Source: FEN-1099 sp964511015 (GTDB lineage: Bacteria; Lernaellota; Lernaellaia; Lernaellales; Lernaellaceae). Taken from it: a DNA stretch of 64,000 nt. A program made the position numbers and the translations under genes. The DNA lies in the NCBI GenBank assembly GCA_964511015.1, contig CAZEDX010000001.1:62001-126000 (forward strand), written 5' to 3'. Positions 33,207-42,449 of the stretch are shown one piece after another (the first letter of the stretch is position 1; each line of letters opens with the position of its first letter). Below the pieces are notes generated by a model. It was not told the DNA's origin, made no database searches, and worked only from the letters and a program-made list of their open reading frames with translations.

Positions 33207-34358
33207 ATGTATACACACCGTCCGACATTTGCCTGGATCGACCTCGACGCGCTCGAGCACAACTATCGCGTGATCCGGAAACGGGTCGGAGCCGACATCG
33301 GCATCATGGCTGTGGTCAAAGCCGATGCTTATGGCCATGGCGGCGTTCCCGTGGCGACCAATCTCGAACGCCTAGGCGCCGACTGTTTCGGCGTGGCCTT
33401 TGCGGAAGAGGGCATGGCCCTGCGCGAAGGCGGAATCACCAAGCCGATTCTCATTCTGGGTGGCATTTATCCCGGTGAGGTAATCAAGGCCTTCCGCTAC
33501 AATCTGACGCCGGTCGTGATCAGCCTGGAAAACGGGTTGGAACTGGCGCATGAGGCGCGCGAACGGCGGCTTCGTTTCCAGGTACACGTCAAGGTCGACA
33601 CCGGCATGACTCGGATTGGCATCCCGGTGGCTGAAGCCAAAGAGGCGATCCAGCAACTAGTGGCACAAGATTCGCTGGCGATCGAAGGGATCATCAGTCA
33701 CTTCGCCACGGTGGAACCGGATCTCGGTTCGACCTACTGGGATCAGCTCACCGCCTTTCGCAGTTTGTTGGCCGAGTTAGAAACGCTGGGTATCAACCCG
33801 CCGATGAAGCACATCGCCAATTCGGCGGCTTTGTTGGGCGCACCGAAACCACCGTTCAATTTCGTTCGGCCGGGCATTGCGCTCTACGGGGCGTATCCGG
33901 GCGCCGGTTTTGAGAACGTGCTCGACCTGCAACCGGTGTTCAGTCTGACTACCGAGATTTTTCACCTCAAACATGTGCCGGCCGGCACGCCGATCAGCTA
34001 CGGCGGCACCTATTTGACCCAGCGTCCGAGTGTGATCGCGACTTTACCCATGGGCTATGCCGATGGGCTGAACCGCCAACTCAGCAATCGTGGCCACGTG
34101 TTGGTGCGCGGGCAGCGGGCGCCGATCGTCGGCACGGTTTGCATGGACATGACCATGGTCGACGTCACCGATATTCCCGGCGTGACCATCGGCGACGAGG
34201 TGGTGTTTATCGGCCGCCAGGGCGGCGATCGGATCACCGCCGAAGAGGTCGCCGAAATCTGCGGCACCATCTCCTACGAGGTGTTCTGCCACATCAACCA
34301 GCGCGTCTCGCGCGTATATTTCCGTGGGGGGAAACGGGGTGTGGCTCAGCCCCTTTGA
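33207..34358 (+). CDS. alr: Alanine racemase
   Basis: 383 residues. It interconverts L- and D-alanine for peptidoglycan. PLP Lys is in MAVVKADAYGHG and the second catalytic base Tyr in ISYGGTY. Other Alr signatures are HIANSAALLG, VRPGIALYGAYPG and LPMGYADGLNR. The last codons overlap the start of the MlaE-like permease gene by about 20-35 bases. Encoded between nagZ and lipid-related genes. Confidence 0.95.
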   Translation: MYTHRPTFAWIDLDALEHNYRVIRKRVGADIGIMAVVKADAYGHGGVPVATNLERLGADCFGVAFAEEGMALREGGITKPILILGGIYPGEVIKAFRYNLTPVVISLENGLELAHEARERRLRFQVHVKVDTGMTRIGIPVAEAKEAIQQLVAQDSLAIEGIISHFATVEPDLGSTYWDQLTAFRSLLAELETLGINPPMKHIANSAALLGAPKPPFNFVRPGIALYGAYPGAGFENVLDLQPVFSLTTEIFHLKHVPAGTPISYGGTYLTQRPSVIATLPMGYADGLNRQLSNRGHVLVRGQRAPIVGTVCMDMTMVDVTDIPGVTIGDEVVFIGRQGGDRITAEEVAEICGTISYEVFCHINQRVSRVYFRGGKRGVAQPL

Positions 34359-35112
34359 GCGGCTCGGCGCAGGCCTGCTTCTGTTCGTGGAAGAAGTTGG
34401 CCGCGTGATGACTACGCTCGGCCGCACCTTGTGGTGGTTGCCCCGCCGTCCTTATCGTTTGGCCTTGCTCCTGCGGCAATTCGATGTTGTCGGCGTGCAG
34501 TCGTCGTTTATCATCATCTTAACCGCGACCTTTACCGGCGCAGTCTTTTCGTTGCAGAGTTCTTATGCGTTTAAGCTGTTCGAAGCCAACACGATGGTCG
34601 GGCCGACCGTCATTCTGGCGCTCACCCGAGAATTGGGGCCCGTGCTTACCGCGCTGATGGTGATCGGCCGTGTAGGTTCGTCCATGGCGGCGGAAATCGG
34701 CACCATGCGCGTCACTGAGCAGATTGACGCTCTGGAATCGATGGCGGTCAACCCCGTGCAATACTTGATTGTGCCGCGGGTTGTGGCTTCGATCATTATG
34801 ATGCCGCTGTTGGCCACGGTGTTCGATTTCGTTGGGGCGGTCGGCAGTTGGGCGGTCACCACCAAGTTGCTGGGTGTGCCGAGCACTGATTTTCTCGACA
34901 AGGTGATCTACTACGTGGACTTCGACGACTATTACATCGGCGTCATCAAGGCGGCAGTGTTTGGACTGATCATGGCCTTGATCGGTTGTTATCAGGGCTT
35001 TTACACTTCGCGCGGCGCGGAAGGCGTGGGCCGCGCGACGACCCAGAGCGTGGTCATCGCCTCCGTGACGGTCATGGTGGCGAACTACTTCCTGACCGCG
35101 TTGTTGTTCTAG
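34324..35112 (+). CDS. mlaE: MlaE/YrbE-family ABC transporter permease
   Basis: 262 residues of the MlaE permease family: QSSFIIILTATFTGAVFSLQ, then ALTRELGPVLTALMVIGRVGSSMAAEIGTM in the coupling region, ALESMAVNPVQYLIVPRV, and a final helix VTVMVANYFLTALLF. MlaE forms the inner-membrane channel of phospholipid transporters with an ATPase (MlaF) and an MCE protein (MlaD). Neither is adjacent here, so partners must be elsewhere. Start uncertain: GTG 34324 or GTG 34339; both overlap alr. Confidence 0.88.
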   Translation: MGGNGVWLSPFERLGAGLLLFVEEVGRVMTTLGRTLWWLPRRPYRLALLLRQFDVVGVQSSFIIILTATFTGAVFSLQSSYAFKLFEANTMVGPTVILALTRELGPVLTALMVIGRVGSSMAAEIGTMRVTEQIDALESMAVNPVQYLIVPRVVASIIMMPLLATVFDFVGAVGSWAVTTKLLGVPSTDFLDKVIYYVDFDDYYIGVIKAAVFGLIMALIGCYQGFYTSRGAEGVGRATTQSVVIASVTVMVANYFLTALLF

Positions 35113-35122
35113 GGGAGGGAAT

Positions 35123-36055
35123 ATGCCGGAGACCGTGTTCGTCGTCAATCCGAATAGCGCCAACGGTTCAACACGACGCCTGTGGCCCGAGATCGCAGCG
35201 GCGGCGCGGGCGGAAATAGACGACTTCGAGGTCCTGTTCACCGAGAGACCCGGCCATGCGACCGATCTGGCGCGGCAAGTGGCAAGCTCGAACGCGAAAC
35301 TGCTTGTTTCGGTCGGCGGCGACGGCACCGGCAATGAAGTGCTCAATGGCCTGATGAAGTCCGACGGCACGCCGCTTAACCCCAACCTCGAATGGGGGAT
35401 TGTCTGTATGGGCACCGGTGGCGACTTTCGCAAAACCGTCGGGATCCCTAAGGATTTCGTTGCGGCGATCAAGCTGCTCAAAACCGGCAAAGCCACACCG
35501 ATCGATGTCGGCCGCATGGAGATGACCGGACACGACGGCCGCTTGGTCGTCCGCTATTTCTTGAACATCACCTCGTTCGGCATTGGCGGAGAGGTGGACG
35601 CGCGAGTTAACCGCACAACCAAGGTCTTCGGCGGCTTCGTCAGCTTCGCCTGGGCCAGTATTACTTCCATCGTGACCTTTAAAAACAAGCTCGTGCGCTT
35701 GGTTTTGGACGACGCGCACGATCTGGGCGAACGCCGCATCTTCAACGTCGCCGTGGCCAACGGCCAGTTTTTCGGCGGTGGCATGCACGTGGCACCGATG
35801 GCGAATATTTCCGACGGCATATTCGATGTGGTCGTGCTGGGCGACTTCAAATTGGGCGAGATCCTGGTGCAGATGCCCAAGATCTATCAGGCCAGGCATT
35901 TGGGCCACTCGAAGGTCGAGCACTATCACGCGCGCAAGGTCGTGGCGACTTCCGACGAAACCGTCTTGCTCGATGTCGACGGTGAACAGCCGGGCCGCTT
36001 GCCGACTACCTTTACGATTTGTCCCGGCGCGGTAAAAATCCGCGTGCCGGCGTGA
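35123..36055 (+). CDS. Diacylglycerol kinase family lipid kinase (DgkB/YegS-like)
   Basis: 310 residues. VFVVNPNSANGST starts the kinase fold, SVGGDGTGNEVLNGLM is the ATP-binding GGDGT motif, and GTGGDFRKTVGIP plus GQFFGGGMHVAPMA are family features. The C-terminal beta-domain ends with LDVDGEQPGRLPTTF. It phosphorylates diacylglycerol or a related lipid. It begins 10 bases after the MlaE-like gene with GGGGAGGGA as ribosome-binding site, so a joint role in lipid turnover is plausible. Confidence 0.88.
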   Translation: MPETVFVVNPNSANGSTRRLWPEIAAAARAEIDDFEVLFTERPGHATDLARQVASSNAKLLVSVGGDGTGNEVLNGLMKSDGTPLNPNLEWGIVCMGTGGDFRKTVGIPKDFVAAIKLLKTGKATPIDVGRMEMTGHDGRLVVRYFLNITSFGIGGEVDARVNRTTKVFGGFVSFAWASITSIVTFKNKLVRLVLDDAHDLGERRIFNVAVANGQFFGGGMHVAPMANISDGIFDVVVLGDFKLGEILVQMPKIYQARHLGHSKVEHYHARKVVATSDETVLLDVDGEQPGRLPTTFTICPGAVKIRVPA

Positions 36056-36073
36056 TCCTTTTTCCGGAGGCGA

Positions 36074-37309
36074 ATGGTGAACAAGCTGACTCTGACCCAA
36101 AGTGAAAGACTCTACGCCGAGGCGCGCACGCTCATTCCGGGCGGCATGCTGGGCATTCGGCGTCCGTACAATTTTGTTCCGGGCGAGTACCCGGTCTTTC
36201 TCGAAAAGGCCCGCGCGGGTCACGTGTGGGATGTCGACGGCAATCGCTATATCGATATGCTGGCGGCGTACGGCCCGATCATTCTCGGCCACCGTGAGCA
36301 GGAAATCGACGACGCCGTAATCGCCCAGATGGCGAACGGCTTTTGCATGAACCTGGTGCAACCCGTGCAAAACGAATTGGCCAAGACCTTGATCCGCCTG
36401 ATCCCGTGCGCGGAAAAGGTGATCATGGTGAAAACCGGCTCCGATGCGACGACCACCGCCATTCGCATCGCCCGCGGCTACACCGACAAACTCAAGATTC
36501 TGCGTTGCGGCTATCACGGCTGGCACGACTGGTGTGTGGAAGTACACGGCGGCGTGCCGCAAAAGTTGTGGGAAGACACGCACGAGTTCCACTACAACGA
36601 CCTGGACGGCGTCGACCGTCTGCTCGAACAGCATCGCGGCAACGTGGCGGCGATCATCGTCACGCCGGTCGGCCACCCGCTGGCCCACCCGGTGCAGGCG
36701 CCGGCGCCAGGGTTTTTGGAAGGCCTGCGCGAACGCGCGACCGCGCATGGCGTTGTGTTGATCTTCGACGAAATCCGCAGCGGTTTCCGTATCGCGCTCG
36801 GCGGTGCGCAGCAGCGCTACGGCGTAACGCCCGATCTGTCCACCTTCGGCAAGGCGATGGCCAACGGCTACCCGATCAGCGCTGTTGTCGGTAAGGCGCC
36901 GATCATGGACGTTGTCGAAAGCAAGGTCTTCATCTCCAGCACCTTCTTCCCCAATTCGTTGGAAATGGTGGCGGCGATGAAGACGATCGAGATTCTCGAA
37001 CGCGAGAACGCCCTCGATACACTATGGGCTCGCGGCGAGAAGTGGTTGGCCGACGTCCGTGAAATCGTCGAACACTCTGGCGTGGCCGCCGAATTGAGCG
37101 GCGTTCCACCAATGCCGTTTATCACGTTCCCCGCCGATGCCGACAAGAAATACAAAGAGCGCCGCGTGGGCTTCTACACGGAGATCATCCGCCGCGGTGT
37201 GTTTTTGCAGCCGTTCCACCACGGCTACATCATGTGCCGCCACACCGACGAGGATCTTGCACACGCCGCGCAAGCGATCAAAGATTCGCTGGCGGCGATT
37301 CGCGACTGA
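36074..37309 (+). CDS. Class III aminotransferase (glutamate-1-semialdehyde aminomutase-like)
   Basis: 411 residues of PLP fold I. EARTLIPGGMLGIRRP and VWDVDGNRYIDMLAAYGPIILGH come near the N-terminus, then KTGSDATTTAIRIARGYT, LIFDEIRSGFR (Asp for the PLP nitrogen) and the Schiff-base Lys in LSTFGKAMANGYPI. It resembles HemL and beta-transaminases, but the Lys segment differs from true HemL (GKIIGGG type), so an amino- or beta-amino-acid transaminase is more likely. It faces the lysine fermentation operon across a terminator; a role in that pathway is only suggested by proximity. GGAGG precedes the ATG. Confidence 0.75.
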   Translation: MVNKLTLTQSERLYAEARTLIPGGMLGIRRPYNFVPGEYPVFLEKARAGHVWDVDGNRYIDMLAAYGPIILGHREQEIDDAVIAQMANGFCMNLVQPVQNELAKTLIRLIPCAEKVIMVKTGSDATTTAIRIARGYTDKLKILRCGYHGWHDWCVEVHGGVPQKLWEDTHEFHYNDLDGVDRLLEQHRGNVAAIIVTPVGHPLAHPVQAPAPGFLEGLRERATAHGVVLIFDEIRSGFRIALGGAQQRYGVTPDLSTFGKAMANGYPISAVVGKAPIMDVVESKVFISSTFFPNSLEMVAAMKTIEILERENALDTLWARGEKWLADVREIVEHSGVAAELSGVPPMPFITFPADADKKYKERRVGFYTEIIRRGVFLQPFHHGYIMCRHTDEDLAHAAQAIKDSLAAIRD

Positions 37310-37321
37310 GGGTCATGACGA

Positions 37322-37365
37322 GCGAGCGACCATCCGGCTTGGCGTTTGGCGCTCGCTTTTCTTTT
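37322..37365 (+). terminator. Rho-independent terminator of the aminotransferase gene
   Basis: Stem GCGAGCG (37322-37328) with CGCTCGC (37350-37356), a 21-nt loop, then TTTTCTTTT. It lies 13 bases after the aminotransferase stop and before the convergent ridA gene. Confidence 0.65.
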
Positions 37366-37468
37366 GCCGCTGTCGCACACGCGACGCGACAATATGCTCG
37401 CGGTCAAGTGCCCGTTGACGTTGTGCGGTAGCAAAGAGTTGACGGTGCTGCGGCGGCCGGAGTAGCGC

Positions 37469-37858
37469 TCAGGGCAGTACGGCGGTGGCTTCGATTTCCA
37501 CCAGCAAACCCGGCTCGATCAGGCGGCTGACCGCGACGGCGGTCATCACCGGGTAATGTGTGCCGAAAACCAGGCGGTAGACCGGCGCCAGCTCCTTGCG
37601 ACTGGCTAGGTAGATGTCCATGTCCGTCACGTAGATGGTCAAGCGCGCGATGTGTTCGATTTCGCCGCCGGCGGCGGTCACCACCGTACGCACGTTCTCC
37701 AACGCCTGCCGGAACTGCTCGACGAATTCTCCTGCGATTTTCTCGCCGCGCTTGCCGACCTGTCCGGCCACGAACAGAAGCCGGCTACCTGTCGCGACTA
37801 TGCCGTGGCTGTAGCCGCGCGCCGGGGTGAGGGACGGGGGATTGACCGGCCGAGGCAT
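37469..37858 (-). CDS. RidA-family protein (YjgF/YER057c/UK114)
   Basis: 129 residues. PARGYSHGIVATGSRLLFVAGQVG and FRQALENVRTVVTAAGGEIEHI follow the RidA pattern, and the end has VEIEATAVLP. A typical RidA substrate-anchoring Arg precedes the last strand region (VAVSRLIEPGLLVEIEA). RidA proteins deaminate reactive enamine/imine intermediates. Its start overlaps the kamE stop (TGATG). In the lysine fermentation operon this end position is often taken by other genes; kal (hotdog-fold ammonia-lyase) is absent. It may deal with an enamine from the keto-amino intermediates, which is inference. Confidence 0.85.
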   Translation of the reverse strand: MPRPVNPPSLTPARGYSHGIVATGSRLLFVAGQVGKRGEKIAGEFVEQFRQALENVRTVVTAAGGEIEHIARLTIYVTDMDIYLASRKELAPVYRLVFGTHYPVMTAVAVSRLIEPGLLVEIEATAVLP

Positions 37859-38619
37859 CAGGTCAGTCCGCGCTCGGTCATCTTGTCGATAATGAAGCTG
37901 GCGACGTGCTCGGCATAGGTGCCGCGGCCGAAGCCGGCGTCGTAGCCGAGTTCGAGCGCGAGCTTGTGCTCGATGCGCGGCCCGCCGCAGATCAGCAGGG
38001 TGCGATCGCGAATGCCGGAGGCCTCGACCAGTTCGACCATGCGCGACAGGTTTTGCCGGTGAAAGCCTTTTTCGGTGACCACCTGGCTGACCAGAATGGC
38101 GTCGGCGCGTTGTTTGATCGCGTAGTCGAGCAGTGTCTCCGGCGGCACCTGCGCGCCGAGATTACGCGCGTCGATCATCGCATAGCGCTCGAGGCCGTAA
38201 TGGCCTTTGTAGCCCTTCATGTTCATGATCGCGTCGATGCCGACGGTATGCGCGTCGGTGCCGATGCACGCGCCGACCACCACGAGTTGGCGGTTGAAAC
38301 GGCGGCGGATCTCCTCATCGGCTTCCGGCCGCGAAAAGACCTTCACCTCGATCTTCGGCACTTGAATCTGCGAGACGTCGACCGAACGCTCGGTGTGGCC
38401 GTACACGACGAAGAAGGTGAAGCCGCCGAGGTCCTGGCTGTGCACCACCGACGGGTCCTTCAGGCCGAGTTTCTGCGCCATCTGTTTGGCCGCTTCGATT
38501 GCCTCGGGCGTCAACGGCAGCGGCAGCGTGAAGCTCATTTGCACGGCACCGTCGTTGATCGTATCGCCGTACGGGCGCACCTTGGTCAGGTCCAGTTGTT
38601 TGCCTTTAATGACGGGCAT
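37858..38619 (-). CDS. kamE: Beta-lysine (D-lysine) 5,6-aminomutase beta subunit
   Basis: 253 residues. The start DLTKVRPYGDTINDGAVQMS is highly typical of KamE. The cobalamin-binding Rossmann domain has the DxHxxG signature in GTDAHTVGIDAIMN, followed by VSQVVTEKGFH. In the known enzyme the beta subunit holds both adenosylcobalamin and the PLP-binding Lys. With KamD it moves the terminal amino group of beta-lysine, giving 3,5-diaminohexanoate. Overlaps the end of kamD by 14 bases. Confidence 0.95.
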   Translation of the reverse strand: MPVIKGKQLDLTKVRPYGDTINDGAVQMSFTLPLPLTPEAIEAAKQMAQKLGLKDPSVVHSQDLGGFTFFVVYGHTERSVDVSQIQVPKIEVKVFSRPEADEEIRRRFNRQLVVVGACIGTDAHTVGIDAIMNMKGYKGHYGLERYAMIDARNLGAQVPPETLLDYAIKQRADAILVSQVVTEKGFHRQNLSRMVELVEASGIRDRTLLICGGPRIEHKLALELGYDAGFGRGTYAEHVASFIIDKMTERGLT

Positions 38620-40159
38620 GGACCTTCTCCGTAAGAATCGTCAGTAGGGGATTGGCGTAGTTCGGGGCCTTGGCCACTACGCCGTCGCCGCCCTTGCCGC
38701 CGCCGGGCGCGCGTTTGATTTCCGCAAACATGCCGTCGGCGATGGCCTGGAACAGGCCGATCTTGGCGATTTGTTCGAGCATCGCGATCGCGCGGTCGAG
38801 CACCGCGGCGCTACGCTGTAACATCCAGGAGTCGGGTTTGACCGCGAGGTTGTCGGCCAAATGACGGGCGGCGTTGAAGGTTAGCTTGGCGTTGTTGATG
38901 GCCAGCGCACGATCCATCAGATACGGCGTATGCATGGCCTCGGTGAGCATGCCGAGCAACTGAATCGATTGGCCGGTCAGCACGCCGGTGAAGTTGAACA
39001 GCGTATTTAGCGCATAACCGCGAAACACGTCGCCAGTCATGTGCTTGGTCGGCGGCATGTACTTGATCGGGTGATCCGGAAACACCTCGCGGATCAGCAG
39101 TGCCTGCGCCAGTTCGTACAGGTAGCTGTCCGGCATTTCCGGGTAGACCTCGAACGCATGGCCCAGGCCCATCAGATCGGCGGTCAGGCCGGCTTCATAC
39201 GCGAATCGTTCGTTGATCAGATCGCTGGCGATTACCGTATGCGCTGCTTCGACCGCGTCCGCAGTTGTCAGGTAGTTGTCTTCGCCGGTGTTGATAATGA
39301 TGTGCGCGTAGGCGCTGATCATCCGGGACAGATGTTGATCGACAAACGTGCGCAACGGATTGATGTCGCGGAACAGGATGCCGTACATCGAATCGTTCAG
39401 CATCATGTCGAGCCGTTCGAGTGCGCCCATCGCCGCGATCTCGGGCATGCATAGGCCGGAGGCGTAGTTCACCAAGCGAATGTACCGCCCGACCTCGCGG
39501 CTGACCTGGTCGAGCGCCTCGCGCATCACGCGGAAGTTGGCCTGGGTGGCATACGTGCCACCGAAGCCAGTGGTGGTGATGCCTTCCGGCACGTAGTCGA
39601 GCAGGCTTTGTGCGGTGGAACGGATCACGGCAATGATGTCGGCACCCTGTCGCGCGGCCATTTGGGCCTGCACGACGTCTTCGTAGATGTCGCCGGTGGC
39701 GACGATCACGTAGAGCCACGGCTGCTCGCCCTGGCCCAGTTCGTTCAGGAACCCGTCGCGCGTGGCGACCTGTTGATCGACGCGGCGGAAGCTCTCGCGC
39801 AAAAGCCGTTCGGCTTCGGCGCGCGCCGCGACCGGGTTTTCCGGATGGTAATCGCGCAAGTCGACCTTCTCTTCGCTGACCAGGTGCGCCAGTTCGCGCA
39901 AGGTGAGGCCGCGTTCCTTGGCCGCCTGGGCCACCAGCGGCGCGACGCCTTCCGCCAAACGCAGGCGCAGGTGTTTGATCAGTACATTCGGGTAGGGGAT
40001 GTCATCTTCGTCCGCGCCCTCGAGCCCCATCAGGCGCAGCGTCGCGCGTTCGGCGCTGTCGGTGGTGTGAGCTAGAATCTGGGCGAGGATCGGTTCGGTC
40101 ACCGCGCGCGCGAGTTCGCGTGCGTGACGAATTTTCCCCTGGTCCAGTCCGAGTCGCAT
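38606..40159 (-). CDS. kamD: Beta-lysine (D-lysine) 5,6-aminomutase alpha subunit
   Basis: 517 residues from ATG 40159 (GGAG four bases upstream); a TTG at 40174 extends five codons but has no ribosome-binding site. RLGLDQGKIRHARELARAV starts the protein. MPPTKHMTGDVFRGYALNTL and TTGFGGTYATQANFRVMREA belong to the TIM-barrel substrate and cofactor region of the KamD/OraE family. Together with KamE it is an adenosylcobalamin- and PLP-dependent mutase. The adjacent kamA favours lysine over ornithine mutase. Confidence 0.95.
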   Translation of the reverse strand: MRLGLDQGKIRHARELARAVTEPILAQILAHTTDSAERATLRLMGLEGADEDDIPYPNVLIKHLRLRLAEGVAPLVAQAAKERGLTLRELAHLVSEEKVDLRDYHPENPVAARAEAERLLRESFRRVDQQVATRDGFLNELGQGEQPWLYVIVATGDIYEDVVQAQMAARQGADIIAVIRSTAQSLLDYVPEGITTTGFGGTYATQANFRVMREALDQVSREVGRYIRLVNYASGLCMPEIAAMGALERLDMMLNDSMYGILFRDINPLRTFVDQHLSRMISAYAHIIINTGEDNYLTTADAVEAAHTVIASDLINERFAYEAGLTADLMGLGHAFEVYPEMPDSYLYELAQALLIREVFPDHPIKYMPPTKHMTGDVFRGYALNTLFNFTGVLTGQSIQLLGMLTEAMHTPYLMDRALAINNAKLTFNAARHLADNLAVKPDSWMLQRSAAVLDRAIAMLEQIAKIGLFQAIADGMFAEIKRAPGGGKGGDGVVAKAPNYANPLLTILTEKVHARH

Positions 40160-40210
40160 CGTTCTCCTCGCCAACGGCGAGACGCCGCTCCGGCGTCGCG
40201 CCGCGAAAAA

Positions 40211-41191
40211 TCAGTTGGGGGCCGGCTCGTGGCGCATGCCGCCGACCACGTCGAGCAGCGGCACCTCGGGCGCCACCGCCCGCAAGGCCTCGAACAGTTC
40301 CTCGCCTTCAAAACGGCGCAGCAGGCCGAGCGGATTGGCCGCGGCCATCATTAAGCGCAATCGGCGCATAACGAACACACCGGGCGAGGTGCGCTTCAGT
40401 TTGCGCCATAGCGGTTGAGCAATGAACATCTTGGTGGCGTCTTCCACGATCAGCGGCACGCGGCGCAGCGTTTCCAGATGACGATCGGCGACCGCGTCGG
40501 TGAGCGGCCCGATTACGCACCCGGCATCGGCGTCGGCCGGGTCGTGCTGCCAGACCCCGCCACGCCGCCAGTGCAGGCCGAGGGTCAGATCGGCGGGAGG
40601 CATTAGTTCGGGCGCCGCTTTCGGCAAGGTGAACAACTCCACCTGATAGCCGAACCATCGTGCGATGCGACCCGGATCGGGTGCGACATCGGCGGACACC
40701 ACTAGCGCCAGCCGGGCACCGTCGTGCGACGCGGCCTGCGTCCGCCGTTCAAACGCGCCGTCAATCAACTGGTGCGAGCAGCCGAGCTTTTGCAAACGCT
40801 CGACCACGTTCCAGACCTGACGGTTCGTGTCGGGCCCGATGATTTCCACTGTTGCTTCCTTGGCCGCGCGGCCGATGGCCATGCGGCCGAGCGGTGTGGA
40901 GAAGGGCAGCGTTTCGACCGGAAAGGCTGCCGCGCCGAGGCGCGTCAGCTCGCCTTCGGTGGTGACGAAGTAGTTGCCGCGCAGCAGCTTCACCGGTGGC
41001 TTCGGGTGCCGCCAGATGACGTCTTCGGGTTCGCCATCGCGGCCGATGGTGGTCAGGCCGATCGGTGTGCGCAGACGCAGGTACAATTCATTGTTGAGTA
41101 GATTCAACAACGTCGTCTTGCCCGCGTTCTTGCACGAGCCGACGATGTAGAGCGGACCGGGCAGCGCGGCAATGGCGTCGAACACCCGCAT
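40211..41191 (-). CDS. kamB: P-loop NTPase, KamB-like aminomutase reactivase subunit
   Basis: 326 residues with a Walker A-like GSCKNAGKTT (residues 18-27) and no recognised GTPase core. Its place between kamA and kamD matches KamB, described as one subunit of the factor reactivating lysine 5,6-aminomutase; the usual partner KamC (MutS-like ATPase) is not in the window. The ATG overlaps the kamA stop (TGATG). The name rests mainly on context and the P-loop, so it is moderately supported. Confidence 0.6.
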   Translation of the reverse strand: MRVFDAIAALPGPLYIVGSCKNAGKTTLLNLLNNELYLRLRTPIGLTTIGRDGEPEDVIWRHPKPPVKLLRGNYFVTTEGELTRLGAAAFPVETLPFSTPLGRMAIGRAAKEATVEIIGPDTNRQVWNVVERLQKLGCSHQLIDGAFERRTQAASHDGARLALVVSADVAPDPGRIARWFGYQVELFTLPKAAPELMPPADLTLGLHWRRGGVWQHDPADADAGCVIGPLTDAVADRHLETLRRVPLIVEDATKMFIAQPLWRKLKRTSPGVFVMRRLRLMMAAANPLGLLRRFEGEELFEALRAVAPEVPLLDVVGGMRHEPAPN

Positions 41192-42435
41192 CAGTCTTCC
41201 AGCTTCCGGAACTTGGGTTCAATGGCCAGATCGGGCGAACGCATCAGGCACGCCGGGCCCACGGCGCTGCGGTAACGTTCGTCGTTGCATGCCGGGTCGG
41301 AACCGCAAATCGAATCGTAGCGGTGCGGCTCGTTGTAGGAAATGATCTGCCCTTCGTAGTTGCGCAGCACCACTTGGTCGTCGGAACGGCTGATCGTATA
41401 AGTTGGCATGAGCGGCACCTTGCCGCCGCCGGCCGGACAGTCAACGACAAAGGTCGGCACGGCCAGGCCGGAGGTGTGGCCGCGTAGCGCTTCGAGAATT
41501 TCAATGCCTTTGCCGATGCTCGTGCGGAAATGACTGATCCCTAAGGTCAAGTCGCATTGGTAAATGTAGTACGGACGCACGCGTGCGCGCAGCAGTTCCT
41601 GCACCAGACGCTTCATAACATGGGGGCAGTCGTTCACGCGGCGCAATAGCACTGACTGGTTACCTAGTGGAATGCCGGCGTCGGCCAGCCGTTCGCAAGC
41701 CTCGACCGCTTCCGGGGTCAGTTCGGTGTAGTGATTGAAGTGCGTGTTGACGTACAGCGGGTGGTAACGCCGCAACATCTTCACCAGCCCCGGAGTGATG
41801 CGGTACGGATTGACCACCGGCGAGCGCGTGCCGATGCGGACGATCTCCACGTGCTTGATCTGACGCAGACGGCGGAGTATCGATTCGATTCGGCCATCGG
41901 ACATGGTTAGCGGATCGCCGCCGCTGATGATCACATCGCGAATCTGTTTGCGTTTGCGGATGGCCGCGAGCTGCTGTTCGATCACCTTGTCGGCGATCTG
42001 CTCGTCATGCTCGCCGACTTTCCGGCGGCGGGTGCAATGCCGGCAGTACATGTTGCAGACGTCGGTAACGAGCATCAGCACGCGGTCGGGGTAACGATGC
42101 GTCAGGCTGGGGGCGATTTGATCGCGGTCTTCGTCAAGCGGGTCGACCAGATCACCAAACGCGGTTTGCAGTTCCTTGACCGAGGGGATTGCCTGCAAGC
42201 GGATCGGACAATGCTCGTTATGGATGTCGATCAGGCTGGCGTAGTAGGGCGTGATCGACATGCGAAACGAACCGAGCACCCGCCGAATGCCCTCGATCTC
42301 TTCTTCATTGATCTGCGGGAAGACCTCGTGCAACTGCTCCACGGTGGAGATGCGGTTGCGGATCTGCCATTTCCAATCCGTCCATTGCTTCCGCGAAACC
42401 CGGGTAAAAGCCGCGGCGCGCTTCAACTGACCCAT
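41191..42435 (-). CDS. kamA: L-lysine 2,3-aminomutase
   Basis: 414 residues from ATG 42435 (AGGAG eight bases upstream; a GTG at 42444 is less likely). Radical SAM cysteines lie near 127, 131 and 134 in CNMYCRHCTRRRKVG. DVIISGGDPLTMSDGRIESI and TSGLAVPTFVVDCPAGGGK, with the PLP Lys motif PGGGK-like at its end, are KamA signatures. It makes L-beta-lysine, the first step of lysine fermentation. Followed with overlap by the KamB-like gene and preceded 14 bases upstream by kdd. Confidence 0.95.
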   Translation of the reverse strand: MGQLKRAAAFTRVSRKQWTDWKWQIRNRISTVEQLHEVFPQINEEEIEGIRRVLGSFRMSITPYYASLIDIHNEHCPIRLQAIPSVKELQTAFGDLVDPLDEDRDQIAPSLTHRYPDRVLMLVTDVCNMYCRHCTRRRKVGEHDEQIADKVIEQQLAAIRKRKQIRDVIISGGDPLTMSDGRIESILRRLRQIKHVEIVRIGTRSPVVNPYRITPGLVKMLRRYHPLYVNTHFNHYTELTPEAVEACERLADAGIPLGNQSVLLRRVNDCPHVMKRLVQELLRARVRPYYIYQCDLTLGISHFRTSIGKGIEILEALRGHTSGLAVPTFVVDCPAGGGKVPLMPTYTISRSDDQVVLRNYEGQIISYNEPHRYDSICGSDPACNDERYRSAVGPACLMRSPDLAIEPKFRKLED

Positions 42436-42449
42436 CGCAAGCACTCCTG

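Noticed and set aside
35168..36748. 526-codon open frame on the minus strand
   Set aside because: It lies opposite the DgkB-like and aminotransferase genes, both with clear motifs. The His/Asp/Gln-rich translation is typical of a high-G+C antisense shadow.
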